The notes: generated by a model from the letters alone, not told the origin. Shown: positions 38,168 to 46,858, numbered from the stretch's first letter. The stretch is DNA of 64,000 nucleotides from Nocardia shimofusensis NBRC 100134 (GCF_001613125.1 NZ_BDBT01000028.1:18821-82820), one strand, 5' to 3'. Made by a program: numbers and translations.

Positions 38168-39663
38168 GCGCGCACCTCGTAGGACTCGGCGTCGAATCCG
38201 GCGGTGCGGCGACGGTATTCGAAACTCCAGTTCGGATACAGGCCGGCGTTGCGGCCGTCGGGGGTGGTGTAGTACGTCTGGCATCCGCCGGTGAGCCAGA
38301 CCGTGGAGGTACTGCGCTCCCGCATCTCCTCGACGAACCGCTGCTGGACCTGCGGGCGCAACTCGACGCTGCGGGCGCCGCGGCGACGCAGCGTGCTCAG
38401 GGCATCGACGATGTAGGTGATCTGGGATTCGATCATGTAGATGGCCGACTGGTTGCCCGCCGCGCCGAACGGGCCGAGCGTGCAGAAGAAGTTGGGGAAC
38501 CCGGCGAGGGCGATGCCCAGATAGCTCTGCGGCTGCTGGTGATACAGCTGCGCCAGGGTGAGGCCGTCGCGCCCGTGGAAGCGGTCGAACACCGACGGGA
38601 TCGGGTCGAAACCGGTGCCGAAGATGATGGTGTCCACCTCGTGCTCGGACCCGTCGCGCAGCACGATCGAATGCGGCCGGACCTGCGCGATGGATTCGGT
38701 GATCACCTCGACGTTCGGCTGGTCCAGCGCCGGGAAGTACGCGTCGGAGAAGATCGCGCGCTTGCAGCCGATCACGTAGTCGGGGGTCAGTTTCTCGCGC
38801 AGCCTCCGGTCACGCACCTGGCGTCGCAGGTGTAGTTTGGAGATGGCCTCGTAGGGGTGACGGAAGCGCTTGTCCACCAACGAGATCAGGCCGAATGCCT
38901 CGATCGTCGCGTACCAGCCGCCGCGAATCGCCTTCTGCATCATCGGCACCGTGCGCAGGAGCCGTCGCTCGGCTGCCATCGTGACGCGGTCCATCCGGGG
39001 CACGATCCAGGGCGCGGAGCGCTGGAAGAGCAGCAACTCACCGACTTTCGGCTGGATCTCCGGCACGAATTGCACCGCGGACGCGCCGGTGCCGATCACC
39101 GCGACCCGTTCACCGGTCAGGTCGTGGTCGTGGTCCCAATGCAACGAATGGAAAGCCGTGCCCGCGAAGGTGTCCAGGCCCGGCAGGTCGGGGTACTTCG
39201 CCTCGGCGAAGACTCCGGCGGCGGAGAGCAGGTAATCGGCGGTGAGCGGGCCGCGGGAGGTCTCGATGCGCCAGAGCGAGGCGTCCTCGTCCCAGCGGGC
39301 ATCGGTCAGCTCCGTGCCGAACCGGATGTGGCGGACCACGTCGAATCGCTGCGCGACCGAGCGGATGTAGTCGAGGATCTCCGGCTGCGTGCCGTAGGTG
39401 CGCGTCCAGTTCGGGTTCGGCGCGAAGGAGTAGCTGTACAGGTGGGAGGGGACGTCGCACGCGCAGCCGGGGTAGGTGTTGGCCTGCCAGGTGCCGCCGA
39501 GGTCGTCCGCCCGCTCCAGGATCAGCAGGTCGTCGAACCCGGCCTCGCGCAGTTCGACCGCCAGGCCGATGCCGCCGAAGCCGGCGCCGACAATGGCGAT
39601 GTCTCTGTGCTCGATGGCAGGGCTCCCCGGCGATTGTTTCTGTTTCTCGGTTGTCTCGGACAC
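38164..39663 (-). CDS. Baeyer-Villiger-type flavin monooxygenase
   Basis: A 499-residue FAD/NADPH monooxygenase with GAGFGGIG (FAD), the GTWQANTYPGCACDVPSHLYSYSF segment, FHSLHWDHDHD (BVMO-like fingerprint region), GTGASAVQFVPEI (NADPH) and a final FGTGFDP motif. It converts ketones to esters, or hydroxylates related compounds. GTG 39663 with AAAGGA upstream is chosen. The open frame continues upstream through the reductase gene in the wrong frame. Confidence 0.9.
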   Translation of the reverse strand: MSETTEKQKQSPGSPAIEHRDIAIVGAGFGGIGLAVELREAGFDDLLILERADDLGGTWQANTYPGCACDVPSHLYSYSFAPNPNWTRTYGTQPEILDYIRSVAQRFDVVRHIRFGTELTDARWDEDASLWRIETSRGPLTADYLLSAAGVFAEAKYPDLPGLDTFAGTAFHSLHWDHDHDLTGERVAVIGTGASAVQFVPEIQPKVGELLLFQRSAPWIVPRMDRVTMAAERRLLRTVPMMQKAIRGGWYATIEAFGLISLVDKRFRHPYEAISKLHLRRQVRDRRLREKLTPDYVIGCKRAIFSDAYFPALDQPNVEVITESIAQVRPHSIVLRDGSEHEVDTIIFGTGFDPIPSVFDRFHGRDGLTLAQLYHQQPQSYLGIALAGFPNFFCTLGPFGAAGNQSAIYMIESQITYIVDALSTLRRRGARSVELRPQVQQRFVEEMRERSTSTVWLTGGCQTYYTTPDGRNAGLYPNWSFEYRRRTAGFDAESYEVRA

Positions 39664-39689
39664 CGTTGTCCTTTCGCAGAGATCAGGGA

Positions 39690-40733
39690 TCAGAGATCGA
39701 GCACGAGTTCGTCGCCCGCCGCGCGCGAGACGCAGATGAGCATTCGATCGCCGCGCTCGGTGTCGGTGAGCAGCCGGTCGCGGTGGTCGACCTCGCCGGA
39801 GAGCACGCCTGCCCGGCAGGTTCCGCAGAATCCTTGACGGCAGGAGTAGGTGACGTCGGGCGCGACGCGGCGGATCGCGCTCAGCGCGGTTTCGTTCGCC
39901 TCGACCCGCACCGACTTGCGGGAACGGGCCAGCTCGATCCGGAACGGCTTGCCGTCGGTGACCGGAAGCGCGGAGAACCGTTCGGTGTGCAGGGAGCCGG
40001 TGGGGTCGAGGTCGAACACGCACCGCTGGGCGGCCTCGAGCATCGGCGGCGGACCGCAGACGTAGACCGCCGCGCCGGGCTCGGCGCGGGCGAGCAATTC
40101 CTCGACCACGGGCACACCGCACTCGTCGTCCGGCCTGACGTCGGCGTGCGCGGGCAGTTCGGCCAGGAACGGCATGGCGGATCGGGTGCGGCCGGTGTAG
40201 ATCAGCTGTCCGCGCGCGCCGGCGGCCTTCGCCATCGGCAGGATCGGGGTGATCCCGATGCCGCCCGCGAGGAACAGGTAGGACGGCGCCTCGACGAAGG
40301 TGAAGGCGTTGCGCGGCCCGCGGACGTGCAGTGGGTCGCCCGCCCGCAGGGTCTGGTGGACTTCCCGGGAGCCGCCCTCCCCGTCGGTGATGCGGCGGAC
40401 CGCGATCCGATACCGCTGCCGGTCGGCCGGGTCGCCGCACAGCGAGTACTGCCGCTGACGGCCCGACGGCAGGAAGACGTCCACATGCGAGCCGGGCCGC
40501 CAACTCGGCAGTTGTTCGCCGTCGGGCGCCCGCAGCGTCACAGCCACCACGTCGTCGGCTTCCCGCGTCACGGACTCGACCACGAGATCGAGATCGAAAC
40601 CGGTGCGCCGCACCGGGTTCGGCCGCGAGAGCACGGTCGCGGCGGGACCGGAGACGAACAGGTGCTTGTAGACGTCGATCACGCCGCCGAGCATCCGCAG
40701 CCCGGCGGGCGCGCCGGTGGTCGCGCCCGTCAC
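39690..40733 (-). CDS. Oxygenase-type ferredoxin reductase (FAD, NAD, 2Fe-2S)
   Basis: A 347-residue electron-transfer protein with an FAD site (RQYSLCGDP), an NAD site (FLAGGIGITPILPMAKAAG, VCGPPPMLEAA) and a C-terminal 2Fe-2S ferredoxin domain (YSCRQGFCGTC, then LICVSRA). It would feed electrons to an oxygenase. The best candidate is the diiron protein whose stop it overlaps (GTGA), because the Baeyer-Villiger enzyme takes NADPH directly. Confidence 0.9.
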   Translation of the reverse strand: MTGATTGAPAGLRMLGGVIDVYKHLFVSGPAATVLSRPNPVRRTGFDLDLVVESVTREADDVVAVTLRAPDGEQLPSWRPGSHVDVFLPSGRQRQYSLCGDPADRQRYRIAVRRITDGEGGSREVHQTLRAGDPLHVRGPRNAFTFVEAPSYLFLAGGIGITPILPMAKAAGARGQLIYTGRTRSAMPFLAELPAHADVRPDDECGVPVVEELLARAEPGAAVYVCGPPPMLEAAQRCVFDLDPTGSLHTERFSALPVTDGKPFRIELARSRKSVRVEANETALSAIRRVAPDVTYSCRQGFCGTCRAGVLSGEVDHRDRLLTDTERGDRMLICVSRAAGDELVLDL

Positions 40734-41623
40734 TGCTGCGCCGCCCTGGCCGCGGGCGAATGCGCGAGGTAGCGCAGCGCCGTGTCCATCGGACCCAGCT
40801 GGCAGGGATGGAACCCCGGCCGCAGGTAGCGCGGGACCTCGGTGAAGAACGACGTCCAGCTGGGGATCACCTTCCTGCGGGTGGCGCTGACGAACTGCCA
40901 CGCCCAGAACCGGCCTTTGTCCGGCGAGGGGTCCTTCCGATACATGTATGCGGCCGACAGCACGAACAGTGGCAGCAGTGTCGCGCTCGCGATCAGCGCC
41001 GTGCGGGCCTTGCGGGCGTAACTGCCGTCGACGTGCATGAACGCGTCGTAGACGACGCTGCGGTGCTCGACTTCCTCCGCGCCGTGCCAGCGCACCAGGT
41101 CGAGCATGGCCGGATGCATGCCTTTGCGCTCGAGTACCTCGGCGTTGAGCAGCCATTCGCCGAACACGGCGGTGTAGTGCTCCATGCCGGCGAACAGTCC
41201 GAGACGCTCTTTCAGCCATTCCTCTGCGGCTCGCCCGCTGAGCCCGTGATCGCCGAGGATCCGGTCCACCGCCCACCCGATCCCGGCGATGTAGGAGTCG
41301 ACATCGAGACCGATCGATTGCAGGTGCCTGCGCGCGGCCTCATGGGTGGCGGCGTGCATGGTCTCCTGGCCGACGAAGCCGGTGACCTCCTCGCGCAGGC
41401 GTTCGTCGTCGATATAGGGCAGCGACTCGGCCAGTGCCTGCGCCATCGCCCGTTCGCCTTCCGGGAGCAGCAGATGCATCACGTTGATGATGTGGGTGGC
41501 CAGCACTTCGCCGGGGATGTAGTGCATGGGCACGGTGGAGAAGTCGAAGTGCACGTCGCGTGCGTTGATCGCGTGCGCCTCGTCGCGGTAGGGGCGCCTC
41601 GTCGCGCCTGCTGTCTGAGCCAT
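40730..41623 (-). CDS. Ferritin-like diiron protein ("metal-dependent hydrolase" family)
   Basis: A 297-residue protein of the family usually labelled predicted metal-dependent hydrolase (PF10118, from memory). The sequence shows a textbook diiron ligand set: E in PEGERAM, ExxH in GQETMH, E in GMEHYTA and ExxH in EEVEHRS. A hydrophobic segment (TALIASATLLPLFVLSAAYMY) may be a membrane anchor. ATG 41623 is preferred because the longer start at 41653 lies inside an operator-like palindrome. No ribosome site is seen, so the mRNA may be leaderless. Confidence 0.8.
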   Translation of the reverse strand: MAQTAGATRRPYRDEAHAINARDVHFDFSTVPMHYIPGEVLATHIINVMHLLLPEGERAMAQALAESLPYIDDERLREEVTGFVGQETMHAATHEAARRHLQSIGLDVDSYIAGIGWAVDRILGDHGLSGRAAEEWLKERLGLFAGMEHYTAVFGEWLLNAEVLERKGMHPAMLDLVRWHGAEEVEHRSVVYDAFMHVDGSYARKARTALIASATLLPLFVLSAAYMYRKDPSPDKGRFWAWQFVSATRRKVIPSWTSFFTEVPRYLRPGFHPCQLGPMDTALRYLAHSPAARAAQQ

Positions 41624-41639
41624 GGAGCGAACGTACATC

Positions 41640-41693
41640 GCAACATTTTCCATTGCAATGTTGCAGCAACAAATTGTTTGAGAATGTTGCAGC
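41640..41693. promoter_or_regulatory. Operator region between the diiron cluster and its TetR gene
   Basis: GCAACATT-N9-AATGTTGC (41640-41664) overlaps GTTGC-A-GCAAC (41660-41670). A direct copy of AATGTTGCAGC occurs at 41657-41667 and 41683-41693, 26 bases apart. The sites cover the divergent promoter. Confidence 0.65.
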
Positions 41694-41712
41694 CGGAGTG
41701 TGCTCTGTTAGC

Positions 41713-42336
41713 GTGGATGCTGTGATCAGCGCGCCGAAAACTGCCTCTACCCGGGACAATGCCATCGACGGCATCGAGGCGCGGATCCTCGACGCTGCCT
41801 TCGTCCGGTTCCAGAAGGTCGGCGTCAAGAAGACGACCATCGAGGACATCGCCCGCCAAGCAGGCGTCGACCGCGTCACCGTCTACCGGCGGATGGGCTC
41901 CCGCGACGATGTCGTGCTGGCCGTGGTCGGCCGTGAGGTCACGGCCGTGCTCACCGAACTCGCCGAGATCGCCGAGCGCCACGACACCGTCGAAGACCTG
42001 GTCACCGACATCTTCGTCACCGTGCTCACCCGCTGGCGGACCAACCCGCTCGTCGAGCGGATGATGGCGCTCGAGCCCGAACGCGTCATCATGAAGCTGA
42101 CCGCCGAGGGCGCGACGACCTTCGCCATGTGCGTCGCGGCGACGGCGACGGCGCTGCAACGCGCGGTGGATCGCGGCCTGCTGACCGCCGCGCCGGACCT
42201 ACCCGTCCGCGCGGAATTGATCTGCCGCATGGTGCATTCGCTGATCCTCGCGCCCTACGGCGCGGGGCAGTTCCACGACGACGAGGACATGGCGGCCTTC
42301 GCCCGCGCGTATCTGCTCCCCATCGTCGAGGGGTGA
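41713..42336 (+). CDS. TetR-family regulator, divergent from the diiron/BVMO cluster
   Basis: A 207-residue repressor with HTH TIEDIARQAGVDRVTVYRRM near residues 42-61 and a helical sensor domain. The start is either GTG 41713 or GTG 41722. An ATG at 41653 would read through the operator. Its divergent placement next to clustered palindromes suggests it represses the four-gene oxidative cluster and itself. The inducer is unknown. Confidence 0.85.
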   Translation: MDAVISAPKTASTRDNAIDGIEARILDAAFVRFQKVGVKKTTIEDIARQAGVDRVTVYRRMGSRDDVVLAVVGREVTAVLTELAEIAERHDTVEDLVTDIFVTVLTRWRTNPLVERMMALEPERVIMKLTAEGATTFAMCVAATATALQRAVDRGLLTAAPDLPVRAELICRMVHSLILAPYGAGQFHDDEDMAAFARAYLLPIVEG

Positions 42337-42348
42337 GGGCGCGCGCTT

Positions 42349-43374
42349 CTACTTCCGGGACGCGAGATGCGCCGCCGCGCGGGCGAAGTCGTCGCGAAGT
42401 TTCGCTTCGCGCGCGGCGCGGACTTCCGGATCCGGGGTGAACAGCGCCTGCTTGCTGGTGTGGTAGGTGGGGATGACGAGGAACTTCTCGGCGACGGCGG
42501 GGTTCTTGCGTTCGAAGCGTCGCCAGGCGGTGTGCGCGTCGCCGCCGTGGGCCATGACGACGGTCAGCTCGGGGAGTAGCGCGATGATGCGCTCGAGAGG
42601 CTCGAGGCCGCGGTCGATCTCGGCGGCACTCGGCTTGCGATTGATGTACCAGGGATAGGTGTTCCAGGTCATCAGATCGTCGACCTGCATTCCTGCTTCC
42701 TCGAAAAAGGTGAGGAAGCGTTCGGCGGACTGGTCGTCGTTCTCCAGGGAGAGCATGCCGCTGCCCTTGTCCACCTTGGTCTTGGGACCGGGGTCGCGGA
42801 ACAGGGTGAGCAGACGTGCTTCGGTGCCGCCGTACACCGGGGCCACGTAGGGCATCCATTCGCCGGATTCCTCGACGAGTTCGTCGATGAGACGGTTGAT
42901 CGGCGCGACGCGTCCCTCGTAACGGTTCGCGTACTGCTCCTGCCGGTACTCCGGGTCGCCCATTCGGCGGGCGACGAGTTTCGTCGCTTCGTCTTCCGTC
43001 GAGGTCACGGTGACGGTGGCGGCCGCGAGTTCCGCGACAGCTTCCTCGGCGACGTCGACGGCTTCCTCGGCGGCCTCGACAGCGGCTACGGGCTCGCTCC
43101 GGTCGGCCGCCCTGTCCTCCTCCGGCGGCGCAGCAGTCTCCTCGGCGGCAGCCAGGGACGGAGAAGGTTTCGGCGGCTCCACTGCTGCCGGTTGCGGCGA
43201 CGTCGCCGACGGGGACTCCGGGTCCGCGGGCGTGGCATCCGCCGGGGCGGCAACGTCCGCCTCGTCTCCCGACGGCTCGGCAACCGAACCGTTCCCGCGC
43301 TTGGGCAGGAAACGCGTGAGCGTGTCTTTGGCCCGCTGAACAATTCCGCGGGGCGTGCTCTTGCCGATCGCCAT
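42349..43374 (-). CDS. Uracil-DNA-glycosylase-superfamily protein with low-complexity tail
   Basis: A 341-residue protein. Residues ~1-130 are a basic start followed by an Ala/Pro/Glu-rich low-complexity region. The C-terminal ~210 residues resemble an actinobacterial UDG-like family (LLTLFRDPGPKTKVDKGSGMLS, NTYPWYINRKPS, VVMAHGGDAH), where FRDPGP would stand at the water-activating motif and AHGG at the DNA-insertion loop. Activity is not certain from motifs alone. Confidence 0.65.
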   Translation of the reverse strand: MAIGKSTPRGIVQRAKDTLTRFLPKRGNGSVAEPSGDEADVAAPADATPADPESPSATSPQPAAVEPPKPSPSLAAAEETAAPPEEDRAADRSEPVAAVEAAEEAVDVAEEAVAELAAATVTVTSTEDEATKLVARRMGDPEYRQEQYANRYEGRVAPINRLIDELVEESGEWMPYVAPVYGGTEARLLTLFRDPGPKTKVDKGSGMLSLENDDQSAERFLTFFEEAGMQVDDLMTWNTYPWYINRKPSAAEIDRGLEPLERIIALLPELTVVMAHGGDAHTAWRRFERKNPAVAEKFLVIPTYHTSKQALFTPDPEVRAAREAKLRDDFARAAAHLASRK

Positions 43375-43533
43375 CAGTGACTCTCCGTTCCTTGTCGGCG
43401 ATTCACGATCGCGCCGACGGGGTTACTCGACCTGCCCGGATGGTCCAGATCGGTCGATTCATGAGAGTAACGCCGTCGAGCCGCTGTTGCCGGTCCGCGA
43501 TGCCGCTGTCTCGGGTTCCCAGGCGACCCGGGC

Positions 43534-43851
43534 TCAGCGGCCGTACAGCCAGTCGGCGATGTGAACAGCGCAGGCGAGGTGGACATCGCATTCGTCGGGC
43601 ACGCAGCCGGCATGCAGGCGCAGCAGTTCTACCGCGCGGCTGTAGTCGAGCCCGATGACCCTGACCTTGCACATGGTCTCGGCCCGTGCGTCGTCCGCGT
43701 GGACGTAGTCGGCGTCGGAGGTCACGATGGTTCGCCAGGCGACGAGTGCAACGACACTTCCCCTTTTCCGTGCGATTCCGATCAGGTGGGAGCCGGGAGG
43801 ATCACCGCGACGAGCGCGTATGCCGAATGTGCGGCGGATGTATCGTCTCAT
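43534..43851 (-). CDS. 105-residue hypothetical protein
   Basis: Starts MRRYIRRTFGIRARRGD and ends DECDVHLACAVHIADWLYGR. Codon third positions are GC-rich as in real genes here, and the C-terminal half looks like two amphipathic helices with four cysteines. It is divergent from the DUF2797 gene with 48 bases between. No ribosome site or known family was recognised. 43375-43533 shows nothing else. Confidence 0.55.
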   Translation of the reverse strand: MRRYIRRTFGIRARRGDPPGSHLIGIARKRGSVVALVAWRTIVTSDADYVHADDARAETMCKVRVIGLDYSRAVELLRLHAGCVPDECDVHLACAVHIADWLYGR

Positions 43852-43899
43852 CGTTTGTGCGGGGGTACTGTCATCCGTTCGGGTGAAAGGGAGAGGGAC

Positions 43900-44817
43900 T
43901 TGGCAGGCGCGGTGGAGCCTTTTCTGTACGGCGGACTGCGCTGGCGCGACGACGGCAGCTGGTACCACCAGATGATCTCCCCGGACGGCTCGATCGAGGA
44001 GTTGCCCGGCGCCGGTCGTCGGTCGGCCTTCCGGATCTCTGATGAAAAGCGCTGGTGCCTGGGCTATTTCACCTTCGACGGCGGCGCAGGTAATCGACTG
44101 CCTTGTGCGCGGGGCGCCGAGGTGACCAGTGGCAGACAGTGCGATCGCTGCCGGTTCCGTGAGGGATTCTCGGTGGTGCATCGGCATCGCGGGAGTCTGG
44201 AGGAATTGCCGCGGCAGATCCGCGAATACATCGGGCAGCCGCATCTTCTCTATATCGCGTGTTTCGGGAACGGGGAATGCAAGGTGGGCACCGCCACGCT
44301 GACCCGGCGGAACAAGCGGTTGTATGAACAGGGTGCCCTACTGGCGCGTTTCGTGGCGTCCTCGCCCGACGGACTGCATGTGCGCGAACTGGAACGGCTG
44401 GTGTCGGCGGCCGGCTTCCAGGAGGCGGTGACCACCAGGGTCAAGATGGCCGCCCTGACCGGGGTGCTGGAGGGCTGGCCGAAGCTGGAACGCACGCTGG
44501 ACACGGCGGCCTCCCAGGCCGTGGACCACCTGCCTCCCGGCACGACGATCCTGTCCGATCCCTGGACCGGCGGCGAGCGGTTCTATCGCCGGTTACAGGA
44601 ATACTGGCGGTTCCTCGATGTGGCGCCGCCGCCGAGCGGGCCCGGCGAGTATGTCCTCGACGCCGTCGACGCGCACGGGCACACCCTGCTCTGTCGCGAG
44701 AGCGACGGGTCGCCGGAGCTGGTGCTGGTCAACGAATCCCCGTTCATCGGACGCCGGATCACGCTGGACGATTCCATCGAGAACAAGCCGTCCGCGACGC
44801 AGATCGGTCTGTTCTGA
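43900..44817 (+). CDS. DUF2797 family protein
   Basis: A 305-residue protein with an N-terminal beta-rich part, a zinc-like cysteine cluster (LPCARGAE, then QCDRCRF) and a central HLLYIACFGNGECKVGTATL followed by YEQGALL. That last stretch is reminiscent of a GIY-YIG fold, though this link is my inference. TTG 43900 is chosen because AAGGGAGAGG precedes it. The function is unknown. Confidence 0.78.
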   Translation: MAGAVEPFLYGGLRWRDDGSWYHQMISPDGSIEELPGAGRRSAFRISDEKRWCLGYFTFDGGAGNRLPCARGAEVTSGRQCDRCRFREGFSVVHRHRGSLEELPRQIREYIGQPHLLYIACFGNGECKVGTATLTRRNKRLYEQGALLARFVASSPDGLHVRELERLVSAAGFQEAVTTRVKMAALTGVLEGWPKLERTLDTAASQAVDHLPPGTTILSDPWTGGERFYRRLQEYWRFLDVAPPPSGPGEYVLDAVDAHGHTLLCRESDGSPELVLVNESPFIGRRITLDDSIENKPSATQIGLF

Positions 44818-44947
44818 TTCTCGGCCTGCCACCGGCGGGCCCACGTTGGAGTGGACATCCGCGGCCCGATACGGTTCGGTGAGCGGGGACACAGGGTCCA
44901 CCGGAGCGAACGGGCGAAAATTGACGACGGTATCCGCCGGAGGGCCG

Positions 44948-45964
44948 GTGGCACACGCCCCGGCGCGTGGAAACGGTAGCGACTATGCGGTGTTGCTGCG
45001 GCGGGTCCGCGACGCCGGACTGATGGAGCGGCGGCCGTCGTATTACCTGGTGCGGACCGCCGTGGTGGTGGGTGCGTTGCTCGGCGGATGGGGTGTGTTC
45101 TTCGCGCTCGGCGCCACGTGGTGGCAGTTGCTCACCGCCGTCGTCCTGGGGGCGATCCTCCCGCAGTTCGCCTTTCTCGGCCACGACGCCGGCCATCGGC
45201 AGATCTTCGCGACGCGGCGGGCGAACTACCTGTACGGGCTGCTGGCGGGCAATCTCGGTATCGGGGTGAGCATCGGGTGGTGGACGAGCAATCACAATCG
45301 TCACCACGCCCACCCCAACACCGAAGGCTCCGACCCGGACATCACCGGCGTCCTGGTGCATTCCGAGGAGCGGGCGCGCGCCGAACGCACCTTCCGGCGC
45401 TGGATCTTCCGCTACCAGGGCTGGCTGTTCTTCCCGCTGGTGTGCCTGGAGGCGGTCAGCCTGCACAACAAGAGCATTCGTGCGGTGCTGCGCGGTGAGA
45501 TCCCGAACCGGCTCGCCGAGGGTCTGTTGCTGCTCGCGCATCTGGCCGGACTCGTGGTCGTCGCGTTCGCCGTGCTGACGCCGGCGCAGGCGGTGGCGTT
45601 CCTCGCCGTGCACCAGGCGGCGTTCGGGTTCTACATGGGGTGTGTGTTCGCGCCCAATCACAAGGGGATGGCGGTCTTTTCGCCCGAGGACACGGTCGAC
45701 TACCTGCGCAGGCAGGTGCTGACCTCGCGCACGGTGCGCGGTGGATGGATGCTGGACGCGGCCATGGGCGGGCTGAACTATCAGATCGAGCACCACCTGT
45801 TCCCGTCGATGCCGCGCGGCAACCTGCGTCGCGCCCAGCCGGTGGTCATCGAGTACTGCGCCGAGATCGGGGTGCCCTACCACCAGGTCGGGTTGATCGA
45901 CTCCTACCGGCAAGCGGTGGGATTCCTGCATCGGATCGGCCGGTTCGCCCGACCGCGGGGCTGA
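44948..45964 (+). CDS. Fatty-acid desaturase, third membrane desaturase
   Basis: A 338-residue diiron membrane desaturase from a different branch than the two DesA3-like copies: boxes GHDAGHRQIF, NHNRHHAHPN and YQIEHHLFPSMP resemble front-end/linoleoyl-type enzymes. GTG 44948 has GGAGGG just upstream, and TTG 44921 is the alternative. No dedicated reductase lies beside it. The reductase at 21026 could serve it. Confidence 0.88.
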   Translation: MAHAPARGNGSDYAVLLRRVRDAGLMERRPSYYLVRTAVVVGALLGGWGVFFALGATWWQLLTAVVLGAILPQFAFLGHDAGHRQIFATRRANYLYGLLAGNLGIGVSIGWWTSNHNRHHAHPNTEGSDPDITGVLVHSEERARAERTFRRWIFRYQGWLFFPLVCLEAVSLHNKSIRAVLRGEIPNRLAEGLLLLAHLAGLVVVAFAVLTPAQAVAFLAVHQAAFGFYMGCVFAPNHKGMAVFSPEDTVDYLRRQVLTSRTVRGGWMLDAAMGGLNYQIEHHLFPSMPRGNLRRAQPVVIEYCAEIGVPYHQVGLIDSYRQAVGFLHRIGRFARPRG

Positions 45965-46171
45965 CAACGCCGCGCGCTGCTCCCGGGGGGTGACCGGGTG
46001 CGAAACGCGGTCCCGGTGTTCGCCGATTATCCGACTGTGGAGCCGATCCGGGCTCGCGGGCGTGGGGTCGTCGGGCCCTCGGAGGACAGACACCCCGCTT
46101 CCGGCGTGGCAGCATCGGAGCCGGGTTGTCCTCGAGCCGAGGGCGGCCCCGAGAAAGGGGAAACAGGGGAA

Positions 46172-46294
46172 ATGGCACGAATCGTGTGGTCGCTACGGAT
46201 CGTCTCGTGTTCGCGGTGCTCGGGGACCGGCGGATATATCGACGTCGGTTCGTGGATTCACTGTCCGGCGTGCGGAGGAACGGGGCAGCGATAA
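46172..46294 (+). CDS. 40-residue DnaJ-like zinc-finger protein
   Basis: Encodes MARIVWSLRIVSCSRCSGTG, then HCPACGGTGQR: two CxxCxGxG-type repeats as in the zinc domain of DnaJ, making one zinc site. AGGGGAA precedes ATG 46172. A strong hairpin follows. It may be a free-standing zinc ribbon. The gap 45965-46171 holds no other gene. Confidence 0.6.
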   Translation: MARIVWSLRIVSCSRCSGTGGYIDVGSWIHCPACGGTGQR

Positions 46295-46310
46295 CCGCGC
46301 AGACGAAGGA

Positions 46311-46351
46311 ACTCCCGGCAAGGCGTCGGTGACGACGCTCGTGCCGGGAGT
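46311..46351. terminator. Two-tier hairpin between convergent small genes
   Basis: ACTCCCGGCA pairs with TGCCGGGAGT. Inside it GCGTCG pairs with CGACGC around GTGA. It serves the zinc-finger ORF and probably the convergent secreted-protein gene. Confidence 0.75.
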
Positions 46352-46377
46352 CCCGTGTCCGGTAGCGAAGCCCGCCG

Positions 46378-46812
46378 TCAGTCTCCTGCGGACAGGCTCG
46401 GCAGCAGCGCGCCCAGGCCGCTGCTGCCGACCGCGGACCCACTGCCCCCACCGGTGGGCGGCGGGGTGCAGTCCTCGACGGCCACGGTGACGGACTTCTT
46501 GCTGACCAGCTCCTGCACGGCCTCGAGGGTGTGCTCGCCGGGGGAGGCCGGTGTCCAGGAGAAGACGGCCTTACTGTCGGAGGGCTTCTTCTTGCCGATC
46601 TCGACACCGTTGTCGGTGAGGGTGACGTCGAAGAGGAACGAGGTCACGGTGGTCTCGACGGTGACGGTGTAGGTGTCGCCGGCGCAGAACGTGACACCGG
46701 CGACGCTGATACCGGTGACCAGGGCGTTCGCGTTCGGGGCCGCGAGTACCGCGACGGCGGCCAGGGCGCCGAGTGCGGTTGTGCCGACGCCGGCACGCTG
46801 AGACTTCTTCAT
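46378..46812 (-). CDS. Small secreted protein, Ig-like fold predicted
   Basis: A 144-residue exported protein with signal peptide MKKSQRAGVGTTALGALAAV ending near ANA-LV. A beta-rich domain follows with two cysteines (AGVTFCAGD and VEDCTPP) and a Gly/Ser-rich tail. GAAGGAG precedes the ATG. The pattern VTVETTV, FSWTPASPGEHTL suggests an immunoglobulin-like sandwich. The family is not recognised. Confidence 0.75.
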   Translation of the reverse strand: MKKSQRAGVGTTALGALAAVAVLAAPNANALVTGISVAGVTFCAGDTYTVTVETTVTSFLFDVTLTDNGVEIGKKKPSDSKAVFSWTPASPGEHTLEAVQELVSKKSVTVAVEDCTPPPTGGGSGSAVGSSGLGALLPSLSAGD

Positions 46813-46824
46813 GGGTGGTACTCC

Positions 46825-46858
46825 TTCGCATTGCCCGCGTCGAGGCGAGCAATGCGAA
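46825..46858. other. 10-bp inverted repeat in the leader of the secreted protein gene
   Basis: TTCGCATTGC / GCAATGCGAA with a 14-base loop lies 53 bases past the gdhA stop. In minus-strand sense its last bases run into the ribosome site of the secreted protein. It is either the gdhA terminator or a translation-controlling hairpin. Confidence 0.55.
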
